Source: Blastocatellia bacterium
GTDB lineage: Bacteria; Acidobacteriota; Blastocatellia; UBA7656
Length of the DNA stretch: 8,954 nt
NCBI GenBank assembly: GCA_022615215.1
Contig: JAKEHD010000572.1
Coordinates: 1-8,954 of the forward strand
Direction of reading: 5' to 3'
Shown here: positions 1-7,092 of the stretch, piece after piece
Numbering within the stretch: the first letter of the stretch is position 1
How the letters are laid out: the number at the start of each line of letters is the position of its first letter
Made by a program: the position numbers and the translations under genes
Notes under the pieces: generated by a model
Database searches by the model: none
What the model was told of the DNA's origin: nothing
Seen by the model: the letters and a program-made list of their open reading frames with translations, nothing else

Positions 1-2235
1 AAACATCCGAACATACCGCAGGAATTGACCGAGCACGGCGCAAGCCCGAACGGGACCACTTCGTTCGACCGCACCAACTACTTCGAGAGTTTCGCCGCTA
101 CGGATGAGAATCTGGAATGGGCGCTCGACCTCGAAGCCGACCGCATGGTCAATTCGTTCATCGCCAAAAAAGACCTCGACAGCGAGATGACAGTCGTGCG
201 CAACGAATTCGAATCGGGCGAAAACTCTCCATTCCTTCTCACGCTCAAGCGCATGCTGGGCGCGGCTTATGACTGGCACAATTATGAGAAGCTCCCCATA
301 GGCAATCGCAGCGATATAGAGAACGTTCCCATCGAACGATTGCAGGCTTTCTACCGCAAATACTATCAGCCCGATAACGCCGTGCTTCTGGTCGCGGGCA
401 AGTTCGACCCTGAAAAGACGCTCAAACTCGTGGCCGGGAAATTCGGCCTCATTCCGCGGCCGGAGCGCGCGCTCGCGCCTATCTATACGACCGAACCTGC
501 GAAGGACGGCGAGCGTTCAGTGACGGTGAGGCGCGTCGGCGACACTCAACTGGTCGCTGCGCTCTATCCAATACCGGCAGGCCCGCACCCGGATTTTGCG
601 GCCCTCGATATGCTCTCACAGATACTCGCCGACACGCCCTCCGGTCGGCTCTACAAAGCGGTGGTTGAAACCAAGAAAGCCTCTTCGATCAGCCGATTCA
701 ATTTTCAGCTTCGCGACCCAGGTATGATGATCTTCATGGCCGAAGTGTCTAAAGAAAAACCGCTCGACTCGGCGCGCCTCGCCCTGATAGAAACCATAGA
801 GCAGGCCGGGACCAAAGCTCCGACCGAAGAAGAAGTCACGCGCGCCCGGACCTCTCTGCTCAAGAACATCGACCTGACGCTCAATTCGGCCGACCGCGTC
901 GGTTTGACCTTGAGCGAATGGATGGCACAGGGAGACTGGCGGCTCTTCTTCCTCCACCGCGACCGCATAAAGAAGGTAACGCCCGCCGACATTCGGAGAG
1001 TTGCAGCCGCTTATTTGAAATCGAACAATCGCACTGTGGGCCAGTTCATCCCGACCGAAAAGCCCGACCTGGCCGAGATTCCGCCCGTGCCCGATGTGGC
1101 TGCGATGGTGAAGGATTACAAGGGCGAGGCCGCCATCGCCGCGGGCGAAGCCTTCGACCCGTCGCCCGCCAATATCGAATCACGAGTGACCAGAAAGGCT
1201 TTGCCCGGCGGCCTGGAAATCGCGCTGCTGCCCAAGCAGACGCGGGGCAACACTGTGGTCGCCTCCCTGACCCTGCGATTCGGCGACGAGAAGAGCCTGA
1301 TGAATCGTGATGTGGCCGCCCAGTTCGCCGGACGGATGCTTATGCGGGGCACCGCGAAACATACCCGCCAGCAAATCCAGGATGAGCTTGACAGGTTGAA
1401 GGCGCAGGCATCCGTCTCTGGCGGCGCGCAGTCTGCGGGCGCTTCCATTGAAACCAATCGGGAGAACTTCCCGGCGGTCTTGAAACTCGTCGCTGAAATT
1501 CTCCGAGAGCCGTCGTTTCCCGCTTCGGAGTTCGAACAACTCAAACAGGAGACACTGACGGCCATCGAATCGCAGCGAAGCCAGCCGCAGACGGCCGCCA
1601 TCATCACGTTTAGCCGCCACATGAATCCTTATCCAAAAGGCGACGTGCGCTATGTCTCGACGCCCGACGAGCAGATTGCCGATGTGAAGGCCGCGACGCT
1701 TGATGAGGTCAAGAAGTTTTACAAAGATTTTTACGGCGCATCGAAGGGCGAACTCGCCATAGTCGGCGACTTCGACGCCGGAGAGATAGGAAAGCTCGCA
1801 GCCGACCTGTTCGGCTCCTGGAAGAGTCCCCGGTCTTACTCGCGGCTTGTCAATGTCTACAGAGATATTCCGCCGATCAATAAGTCTCTGGAAACGCCCG
1901 ACAAGGCAAACGCCTTCTTCATAGCCGGGATGCTGTTGAACCTGAGTGACAGCGACCCGGACTATCCGGCGCTCGTGATGGGCAATTACCTGCTCGGAGG
2001 CGGATTCCTGAATTCGCGCCTGGCTGTGCGATTGCGTCAGAAAGAGGGACTCAGCTACAGCGTCGGATCGCAGATTGGCGCAAGCGCCCTCGACAAAAGC
2101 GGTCAGTTCGTGGCGTTCGCCATATATGCCCCGCAGAACGTCACCAAACTCGAAGCGGCCTTCAAAGAAGAGATCGAGCGCGTCATGAAAGACGGCTTCA
2201 CCGGCGAAGAGGTCGAGGCGGCAAAGTCGGGCTAA
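1..2235 (+). CDS. M16 family zinc metallopeptidase, 5'-truncated by window edge and ended by an in-frame stop
   Basis: Two-domain M16 (pitrilysin/PqqL-like) peptidase, a family that degrades peptides or small proteins, usually in the periplasm of Gram-negatives. The reading frame is open from base 1, and the first residues (KHPNIPQELTEHGASPNGTT) match the segment that follows the HxxEH zinc motif in this family, so that motif and any signal peptide lie just left of the window. The third zinc ligand is expected in VVRNEFE, most likely E69 counted from the first codon. A first M16 C-terminal-type domain covers about residues 113-290. The second, non-catalytic half starts near residue 395 (LPGGLEIALLPKQTRG) and includes the hallmark RLRQKEGLSYSV (677-688) with the conserved Arg/Tyr substrate-binding residues. 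TAA at 2233-2235 stops the frame after AAKSG, where relatives continue with an aromatic residue and LQ. The family is certain; whether the product is functional is not. The TTG at 25 is an internal codon, not a start. Confidence 0.9.
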   Translation, partial: KHPNIPQELTEHGASPNGTTSFDRTNYFESFAATDENLEWALDLEADRMVNSFIAKKDLDSEMTVVRNEFESGENSPFLLTLKRMLGAAYDWHNYEKLPIGNRSDIENVPIERLQAFYRKYYQPDNAVLLVAGKFDPEKTLKLVAGKFGLIPRPERALAPIYTTEPAKDGERSVTVRRVGDTQLVAALYPIPAGPHPDFAALDMLSQILADTPSGRLYKAVVETKKASSISRFNFQLRDPGMMIFMAEVSKEKPLDSARLALIETIEQAGTKAPTEEEVTRARTSLLKNIDLTLNSADRVGLTLSEWMAQGDWRLFFLHRDRIKKVTPADIRRVAAAYLKSNNRTVGQFIPTEKPDLAEIPPVPDVAAMVKDYKGEAAIAAGEAFDPSPANIESRVTRKALPGGLEIALLPKQTRGNTVVASLTLRFGDEKSLMNRDVAAQFAGRMLMRGTAKHTRQQIQDELDRLKAQASVSGGAQSAGASIETNRENFPAVLKLVAEILREPSFPASEFEQLKQETLTAIESQRSQPQTAAIITFSRHMNPYPKGDVRYVSTPDEQIADVKAATLDEVKKFYKDFYGASKGELAIVGDFDAGEIGKLAADLFGSWKSPRSYSRLVNVYRDIPPINKSLETPDKANAFFIAGMLLNLSDSDPDYPALVMGNYLLGGGFLNSRLAVRLRQKEGLSYSVGSQIGASALDKSGQFVAFAIYAPQNVTKLEAAFKEEIERVMKDGFTGEEVEAAKSG

Positions 2236-2457
2236 CTGCAATTCCAGCAACTCGGCCGCGCGCAGGATGCGGGGCTGGCCCGCAAGCTGGCCTCTTATCT
2301 CCATTTTGATCGCACGCTCGCGCACGACGGGGAGTTGGAGAAGAAAATATCCACGCTCACGCCCGACGAAATCGTGGCTGCGCTCCGTCGCCACATAGAC
2401 ATGTCGAAGATCACGATAATCAAAGCGGGTGATTTTTCGAAACCGGCGGGCAATTGA
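2236..2457 (+). pseudogene. C-terminal remnant of the M16 peptidase beyond the premature stop
   Basis: In exactly the same frame as the upstream peptidase, 73 further codons run from CTG at 2236 to TGA at 2455-2457. They read LQFQQLGRAQDAGLARKLAS, then a segment containing ISTLTPDEIVAALRRHID and ending KITIIKAGDF. This is the normal C-terminal end of the M16 family: the RAQD segment, the 'LTPDEI' helix and the final 'KAGDF' strand. No frameshift is needed, only one stop codon replacing an aromatic codon; TAT or TAC to TAA is a single base change. It is therefore a recent nonsense mutation, a sequencing or assembly error, or a readthrough site. No start codon with a ribosome binding site was seen that would let it be translated alone. 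Confidence 0.85.
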
Positions 2458-2482
2458 GTGTGAAAACATATTTCTCTCGGCG

Positions 2483-2537
2483 GTTCAGAGTCCGGCCTTC
2501 AGGCCGCCTGTGCATGCCCTCGGCGCGGACTCTGAAC
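2483..2537. repeat. Long inverted repeat with nested hairpins; candidate terminator or dispersed palindromic element
   Basis: The arms GTTCAGAGTCCG (2483-2494) and CGGACTCTGAAC (2526-2537) are a perfect 12-bp inverted repeat. The 31 nt between them split, with no unpaired base, into GCC-TTCA-GGC (2495-2504) and a 4-bp stem CGCC/GGCG (2505-2508 with 2522-2525). The whole can therefore fold into a three-way junction. It starts 26 nt after the peptidase reading frame ends and is followed by TTTTACAATTTTT, so it could terminate that transcript. The nested fold is more elaborate than a standard terminator and resembles REP-like intergenic palindromes. The arms are seen directly; function is inferred. 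Confidence 0.6.
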
Positions 2538-2716
2538 TTTTACAATTTTTCAGGAAGGACACGAAGAACTGCCGGAGAAGATGCGCCCGCCCCTTCGCGC
2601 CCATTCTGAAGATACAGTTTTATCCGATTGCGCAATAGACGATGTTGCGGCGATATGTAGTAGTATGCTATTGATTAAGCTACTGGATATGGGGGCGGCG
2701 GCTCCTGTGGGAAGAT

Positions 2717-2746
2717 TTGAAAAACTCGTTTCGCGCTGGCTATAGG
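2717..2746 (+). promoter_or_regulatory. Possible sigma-70-type promoter for ftsK
   Basis: TTGAAA (2717-2722) and TATAGG (2741-2746) are separated by 18 nt and match the -35 and -10 consensus at 5 and 4 of 6 positions. Transcription would start near 2753, about 30 nt before the preferred ftsK start at 2785. The rest of the gap, 2538-2716, shows no gene and no better promoter. Short matches like this arise by chance, so the call is tentative. Confidence 0.3.
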
Positions 2747-2784
2747 CTCGGATTCTGGTAAGGTTGTATGAGCAGGCATGGAAA

Positions 2785-5472
2785 ATGACCTCTAGGACTC
2801 GGACAAAAAAGTCGGGCAATAGATCGCTCACGGGCGAAGTGGTGGCTGTCGTGGTGGCCGCCGCGGCAGTCTTGTTGATGTTGAGCCTCGTCACTTACGA
2901 CCCGAAAGACCCAAGCTGGAATTCCGAAGGCCCAACCCGCACTCCGGCGAACCTCATAGGCAATCTGGGCGCATACCTGGGCGATTTCTTCCTGCAATTT
3001 TTCGGGCTGGCGGCCTTGATAATTCCCGTGCTGATGGTCCTGATAGCTGCGCGGGCTTTCTTCTCGGATCGCGCAAGCGTCCCCGCGCGCAAGACCATAG
3101 GGGCTGCTCTGCTGCTCATAGCAGTGTCGGGCTTTCTCGGTCTTTTCTCCGAAATCGAAATCGATCTCCTGAAAAATTCTTATAACGGCGGACTGGTGGG
3201 CCATATAGTCGCAAACGCGCTGTCGGGTGTGATGAACGTGATCGGCGCGGCCATAGTGTTGCTTGTTGTATCGGTGCTGACGCTTATGCTGACCATGGAG
3301 GTATCGCTCGTCGGGGTCAGCGACCGGCTTCGCCTGGTGAGGAAATCGCGCGCCGAACGTCGTAAAGGGAAACCGACTCTCTTTGATCGACTGAGCGCCT
3401 GGTGGTCCGCGCGCTCTCAGGAGAGGCACCTGATAGCCGAGGAGCGACGCCTGGAAAAAGACCAGGAGCACAGGTCGAGGAATGAAGAAAGAGAGCGCCG
3501 CCTCAGCGAAGAAAGAGTTCGTCGGCAACTGGAATACGAACGACTCACCGAAGAGCGCAGGCAACAGTCCGAAGATAAGCGGAGAAGCAAAGCAGCAGAG
3601 GTTATCAGTGAGGAATCCCTCAGCTTGCCTCCCATTATTTCTTCCGGCCCGGCGACGGCTTCGGATGCGAGCGAGGAATATACCGAATATGTCACGGAGC
3701 CGGACGACCTTGCCGACGCGAGCTTCCCCGCCGAAGAAGAAATCCCTGAGCCTGCGAGGTCGCTTTCTTCCACTCGCGCGGAGATGGCGAAAGTCGTCAA
3801 GGCGCGCACGGCTAGAGCTGCACAATCGCAAACCGTCCGTCCGGCTGACACAAATGTCACAATGGACCCGGTCGTGGCCGAAATGACCTCGACCATATCC
3901 ATAGAGCGCACTCCGGCAAGCGACAAATCTGGCGATCCGACTGAGGGCGCACGGCGCGCGGGTCGCCGGAAGATAGACCCACGATCGCTCTTCGAAGCGC
4001 GTTACGAACTTCCTTCGCTCGACCTTCTCGAAGCCCCGATATGCCATCGCGAGCAAGCCGAAGAAGAACTGCGCGAGCGCGCGAAGACTCTCGCGGAAAA
4101 GTGCAAGGAGTTTTCCGTCACGGGCCACATACACCGCATCAATCCCGGCCCTGTGGTAACAACCTTCGAATTCAAGCCTGACCCAGGTATAAAGTACAGC
4201 CGGGTGGTCGGCCTCGCCGACGACCTCTGTCTGGCATTGAAGGCCGAATCGATTCGCATAGACCGCATACCTGGCAAATCCACAGTCGGCATAGAAGTTC
4301 CCAACCTGCACCGCGAAAAAATATTCCTGCGCGATGTGATCGAATCGTCCAGGTTCCAGCATTCCGAATCGAAGCTCGCCATCGCCCTCGGCAAGACCAT
4401 AAACGGCGAAGAGTACGTGGCCGATCTCATGAAGATGCCTCACCTGTTGATCGCAGGGGCGACAGGCGCGGGCAAATCCGTCACCTTGAATGCGATTATA
4501 TGTTCGATACTCTACAAGGCGTCGCCCGAGGAAGTTAAATTCATAATGGTCGATCCCAAGCGGTTGGAACTCGGTCTCTACGAGGACGTTCCGCACCTGC
4601 TGACGCCTGTGGTCACAGACCCCAAGCGCGCCTCGAACGCATTGAAGTGGGCCGTCAACGAAATGGAGAACCGCTATAGAGAACTGGCCACGCTCGGCGT
4701 GCGCAACATAGACCAGTACAACCGTCAGGTCAAAGAGATGACGCATCCGACCCTTTCGGAAGACGACCCTGCGGCGCGCAAGCCTCTGCCCTACATAGTA
4801 ATAGCGATAGACGAGCTTGCCGACCTGATGATGGTCGCGCGCGGCGATGTGGAGACCTCCATAGCCAGGCTCGCGCAGATGGCGCGGGCCGTAGGCATAC
4901 ATCTCGTGCTCGCCACACAGCGCCCTTCGGTGGACGTTATAACCGGCGTAATCAAAGCGAACTTCCCCTCGCGCATAGCCTTCCGCGTGTCGTCGAAAGT
5001 CGACTCGCGCACGATCATAGACTCGAACGGAGCCGAGGCTCTTCTCGGTCAGGGCGATATGCTGTTTCTGCCTCCCGCTACGTCTCGCCTCATTCGCGTG
5101 CATGGCTCTTTCGTCAACGAGGTCGAGATCAAGGCCATAACCGATCACACTCGCAGACAGGCCGATCCTGATTATGACGAGAAGGTGACCATGAACGAAC
5201 AGGAATCCGAAAACGGCGACGGATTCGTCGGCGAACGCGACGAATTGTATGACGAAGCATTGGTTATAGTCACCGATATGGGGCGGGCTTCGACATCGGT
5301 CTTGCAGCGCAGGCTATCGATAGGCTACGGGCGGGCCGCAAAGATTTTGGATACGATGGAGCACGAAGGATTTATAGGGCCTGCCGAAGGAGCAAGGCCC
5401 CGCAAAGTGTTGCAGGCGGCTTATGAGTTCCGCGACCGCGTCGAGCAGAGACTCGAAGAAACCTTTGATTAA
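2785..5472 (+). CDS. ftsK: DNA translocase FtsK/SpoIIIE
   Basis: Septum-anchored, ATP-driven double-stranded DNA pump that clears chromosome ends from the division site and aligns the terminus for XerCD recombination. The 895-residue product has the full architecture. Four membrane helices lie at about 19-38, 68-89, 104-121 and 149-170. A cytoplasmic linker follows, its first part (about 211-275) a highly charged Arg/Glu coiled coil and the rest acidic and disordered-looking. The alpha domain is at about 409-505. The RecA-like beta motor has Walker A GATGAGKS (558-565) and Walker B ending in D676-E677 (IAIDELADLM). The C-terminal gamma winged helix (about 819-884; DMGRASTSVLQRRLSIGYGRA) normally reads polar KOPS-type sequences. 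I chose ATG 2785 because AGG at 2774-2776 is well spaced from it. An in-frame TTG at 2764 would add seven residues, but its AAGG directly abuts the codon. All key motor residues are intact. The gene appears to stand alone, with over 300 nt on each side. Confidence 0.97.
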   Translation: MTSRTRTKKSGNRSLTGEVVAVVVAAAAVLLMLSLVTYDPKDPSWNSEGPTRTPANLIGNLGAYLGDFFLQFFGLAALIIPVLMVLIAARAFFSDRASVPARKTIGAALLLIAVSGFLGLFSEIEIDLLKNSYNGGLVGHIVANALSGVMNVIGAAIVLLVVSVLTLMLTMEVSLVGVSDRLRLVRKSRAERRKGKPTLFDRLSAWWSARSQERHLIAEERRLEKDQEHRSRNEERERRLSEERVRRQLEYERLTEERRQQSEDKRRSKAAEVISEESLSLPPIISSGPATASDASEEYTEYVTEPDDLADASFPAEEEIPEPARSLSSTRAEMAKVVKARTARAAQSQTVRPADTNVTMDPVVAEMTSTISIERTPASDKSGDPTEGARRAGRRKIDPRSLFEARYELPSLDLLEAPICHREQAEEELRERAKTLAEKCKEFSVTGHIHRINPGPVVTTFEFKPDPGIKYSRVVGLADDLCLALKAESIRIDRIPGKSTVGIEVPNLHREKIFLRDVIESSRFQHSESKLAIALGKTINGEEYVADLMKMPHLLIAGATGAGKSVTLNAIICSILYKASPEEVKFIMVDPKRLELGLYEDVPHLLTPVVTDPKRASNALKWAVNEMENRYRELATLGVRNIDQYNRQVKEMTHPTLSEDDPAARKPLPYIVIAIDELADLMMVARGDVETSIARLAQMARAVGIHLVLATQRPSVDVITGVIKANFPSRIAFRVSSKVDSRTIIDSNGAEALLGQGDMLFLPPATSRLIRVHGSFVNEVEIKAITDHTRRQADPDYDEKVTMNEQESENGDGFVGERDELYDEALVIVTDMGRASTSVLQRRLSIGYGRAAKILDTMEHEGFIGPAEGARPRKVLQAAYEFRDRVEQRLEETFD

Positions 5473-5497
5473 GGTGACTGTAAGAGCTTGATTGCAC

Positions 5498-5520
5498 GCC
5501 GGTTTATCGAAATTTCCGGC
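5498..5520 (+). terminator. Weak candidate terminator downstream of ftsK
   Basis: GCCGG (5498-5502) and CCGGC (5516-5520) form a 5-bp GC stem 26 nt after the ftsK stop. TTT-ATCG-AAA can extend it inside, leaving a TTT bulge on the 3' side. It is followed by AAGTTTTG rather than a clean T run, so it is only a possible intrinsic terminator. Confidence 0.3.
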
Positions 5521-5523
5521 AAG

Positions 5524-5748
5524 TTTTGCACAGCCCCGGCTACGCTTTCCCCGCGCCAGGTCTGTTACCTCAGACACTTTGACGAAAGTGGCAGGATTTT
5601 TACGGCAAATGCTGAAATGATTGAAGTTTGGTGTGTAACTGAATTTTGAACAAAATGTGTGCAAACTGCTACAAGTCCGTAAAACTCCAAGATTTGCGGC
5701 CATAAACCGGTGGTTTTCCACAAGGTTTTCCACAGCTTCTGTGGAAAA
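5524..5748. promoter_or_regulatory. Cluster of four DnaA-box-like sites; candidate replication origin or DnaA-controlled region
   Basis: Four 9-mers match the relaxed DnaA-box consensus TTWTNCACA exactly: TTTTGCACA at 5524-5532 (+), TTTTCCACA at 5714-5722 (+) and 5726-5734 (+), and its reverse complement at 5740-5748 (-). The last three lie within 35 nt; the first two of these start 12 bp apart and the third faces them. They sit in the 364-nt gene-free gap between ftsK and mqnA. The gap becomes AT-rich to the right (5785-5830), where an unwinding element could lie. The tight grouping resembles bacterial oriC regions, but no dnaA, dnaN or other usual neighbour is visible. A DnaA-titrating or DnaA-regulated site for mqnA is an alternative. 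The matches are seen directly; origin function is inferred. Confidence 0.45.
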
Positions 5749-5752
5749 CTTT
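5722..5752. repeat. Near-perfect palindrome containing two opposed DnaA-like boxes
   Basis: GTTTTCCACAG (5725-5735) and CTGTGGAAAAC (5739-5749) pair perfectly around a CTT loop. Pairing extends to 5722 and 5752 with one G-T pair, giving a 14-bp stem. It is followed by TTTTC, so as RNA it could act as a weak terminator. As DNA it places two DnaA-type boxes head to head. The stem is AT-rich, which makes a DNA-binding role at least as likely. Confidence 0.6.
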
Positions 5753-5836
5753 TCAAGCAGGATCTTTGATGAAGATCAGCAGGTCATAAAAGACCTTGAG
5801 AGACATTCTTGATTAGTAATTTTGTAAACGAACCTC

Positions 5837-6634
5837 ATGATCAAACCTTATGTAGCGGCGTCGAGTTACCTCAATGCCGCGCCACTTTGCTATAGCTTCA
5901 TTTACGGACGCCAGAAAGAGAGGTGCAGTTTTCTATCGGATGCCGCGCCCGCGCGCTGTTCGGAGTTGCTAGAGGTAGGGCGCGCGGATGCGGCGTTGAT
6001 CCCTGTCATAGAGTATCAAAGAGTTCCGGGCCTCAAGATCGCCAGAGACGCTTGTGTGGCTTCAAAGGGGAGCGTGCGCAGCGTCGTGCTGGCTTCGCGT
6101 GTGCCTATCGATCAGGTCCGTTCGGTTGCGCTTGATACGTCCTCTCGCACCTCTGCCGCCTTGATAAGGATAATACTGAGTCGCTTTTACGATCTCAGCC
6201 CGTCTTACAGCACATCACCGCCGCGCATAGAGGAGATGCTTGCATCAAACGACGCTGCGCTCGTGATCGGAGACCCGGCGATGTTGATAGACCGTTCGTC
6301 GCTTCACGTGTACGACATGGCCGAAGAGTGGCGGAAGCATACCTCTTTGCCATTCGTATTCGCGTTCTGGGCCATACGGACGGACTCCGATGCATGGCCG
6401 GGCGGCGTCGATTTTCTTGAGGCAAAGCGCGAAGGGATAGAGCATATAGACGAGATAGCCGAAATTTATGCGGCGAGCCTGGGACTGCCGCGCGATGATT
6501 TGATAGGTTATCTGACAGAGAATATAAGCTACGATCTCGATGAAGAGGGCCGGCGGGGCCTCATGCTTTACTATGAGCTTGCGCGCGAATGCGGCCTGAT
6601 CGAAGCGGTGCGGGATCTTGCGTTCTACGATTGA
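5837..6634 (+). CDS. mqnA: Chorismate dehydratase MqnA (menaquinone biosynthesis, futalosine pathway)
   Basis: First step of the futalosine route to menaquinone: removes water from chorismate to give 3-[(1-carboxyvinyl)oxy]benzoate, the substrate of MqnE. It is a cytoplasmic enzyme with a periplasmic-binding-protein-like fold. The 265-residue product shows the family landmarks in order: SYLNAAPL (10-17), GRADAALIPVIEY (48-60), ASKGSVRSVVLAS (75-87), VALDTSSRTS (97-106), AALVIGDPAML (140-150) and the LPFVFAFWAIR segment, which is typical of MqnA rather than the related MqnD. Length is normal. The ATG at 5837 places SYLN at its usual distance from the N terminus, although no good Shine-Dalgarno sequence is visible (ACGAACCTC precedes it). 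No other mqn gene lies in the window. By hand count, 12 of 20 isoleucines use ATA. Confidence 0.92.
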   Translation: MIKPYVAASSYLNAAPLCYSFIYGRQKERCSFLSDAAPARCSELLEVGRADAALIPVIEYQRVPGLKIARDACVASKGSVRSVVLASRVPIDQVRSVALDTSSRTSAALIRIILSRFYDLSPSYSTSPPRIEEMLASNDAALVIGDPAMLIDRSSLHVYDMAEEWRKHTSLPFVFAFWAIRTDSDAWPGGVDFLEAKREGIEHIDEIAEIYAASLGLPRDDLIGYLTENISYDLDEEGRRGLMLYYELARECGLIEAVRDLAFYD

Positions 6635-6719
6635 TCGCGCGGCGCTCTTCCTTTCAGACGGAAAGACATTCAGAGGAACCTCGCCTCGTCAGCGGTGTTT
6701 TTGCGGGGGATTGATTTTC

Positions 6720-6777
6720 AACCCTTCGGTCGAATGCAGCCGGTCCTGAAAGGGTTTTCATTTCTCTCAGGGCCGGC
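6720..6777 (+). other. GC-rich hairpin after mqnA, with possible H-type pseudoknot
   Basis: GCCGGTCCTGA (6739-6749) pairs over 11 bp with TCAGGGCCGGC (6767-6777). The single T-G pair (6744 with 6772) is allowed in plus-strand RNA but would be an A-C mismatch in minus-strand RNA. AACCCTT (6720-6726) can also pair over 7 bp with AAGGGTT (6750-6756), which begins directly after the first arm of the hairpin. The order of the four arms is that of an H-type pseudoknot with no gap between the stems. It lies between the convergent mqnA and the small minus-strand gene, so a transcript-end role is plausible. No T run follows on either strand. Confidence 0.4.
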
Positions 6778-6808
6778 CGCTTCCATCCGTATCTTAAAGA
6801 TTTCGATT

Positions 6809-7018
6809 TTATTGCCGGGATTCGCCCTGTAAAGCGGCTTGAGAGCCGGGGATTTCGTGCTCGGCCGATTCATCAATCGTATGCGAGCCGAGTATCCGGC
6901 GTCCTTCCTCGCTTCGCGGGTCTATCGTCCGTAAATGTTTTCTACCCTGCATCTCCCAGATGGCCGTGACCACTCCATCTTTTTCGACGGCATGATAGGT
7001 TATTTCGTTTTCCTCCAT
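6809..7018 (-). CDS. Small hypothetical protein, 69 residues
   Basis: I do not recognise this protein. It is small, soluble-looking and charged (MEENEITYHAVEKDGVVTAI at the start), with no signal peptide, membrane helix, cysteine pair or known motif. The first half looks like a short beta strand-turn-strand segment with a conserved-looking core (TAIWEMQGRKHLRTIDP); the tail is acidic to polar and probably disordered. Expression evidence is strong for such a short frame: GAGGAGG (7030-7024) lies 5 nt before the ATG at 7018-7016, and a good promoter lies about 45 nt further upstream. It stands alone, convergent with mqnA and about 300 nt downstream of the Spy-like gene on the same strand. Function unknown. 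Confidence 0.7.
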   Translation of the reverse strand: MEENEITYHAVEKDGVVTAIWEMQGRKHLRTIDPRSEEGRRILGSHTIDESAEHEIPGSQAALQGESRQ

Positions 7019-7062
7019 CCAATCCTCCTCATCGATTATTGACGTTAAGATACTAAAATCGA

Positions 7063-7092
7063 ATTTTAATAGCCGCAGTTCGGCTGTGTCCA
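7063..7092 (-). promoter_or_regulatory. Promoter of the 69-residue gene, with two overlapping palindromes
   Basis: Read on the minus strand, TGGACA (7092-7087) and TAAAAT (7068-7063) are separated by 18 nt and each match the sigma-70 consensus at 5 of 6 positions. The -10 lies in a palindrome, TAAAAT-TCG-ATTTTA (7068-7054). The spacer holds a second dyad, AGCCG-AACTG-CGGCT (7085-7071). Dyads over the -10 and within the spacer are typical operator positions, so a regulator binding here is plausible. Transcription would start near 7056, leaving a leader of about 40 nt. Confidence 0.5.

Noticed and set aside
2233..2235. TAA as a recoded sense codon
   Set aside because: ftsK and the IsrB-like gene both end in TAA at the expected place, so TAA works as a stop in this genome.
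1180..2469. 429-codon minus-strand frame opposite the M16 gene
   Set aside because: Same shadow effect; no recognisable protein and no ribosome binding site of note, and the plus strand is a clear M16 peptidase.
2740..5148. 802-codon open frame on the minus strand opposite ftsK
   Set aside because: It is the shadow of a GC-biased gene: its translation is rich in Arg, Tyr, His and Gly with no family resemblance, while the plus strand encodes a complete FtsK.
5761..5825. E. coli-type 13-mers or DnaA-trio repeats next to the boxes
   Set aside because: GATCTTTGATG and TAGTAA are only partial, single matches and too weak to call an unwinding element.
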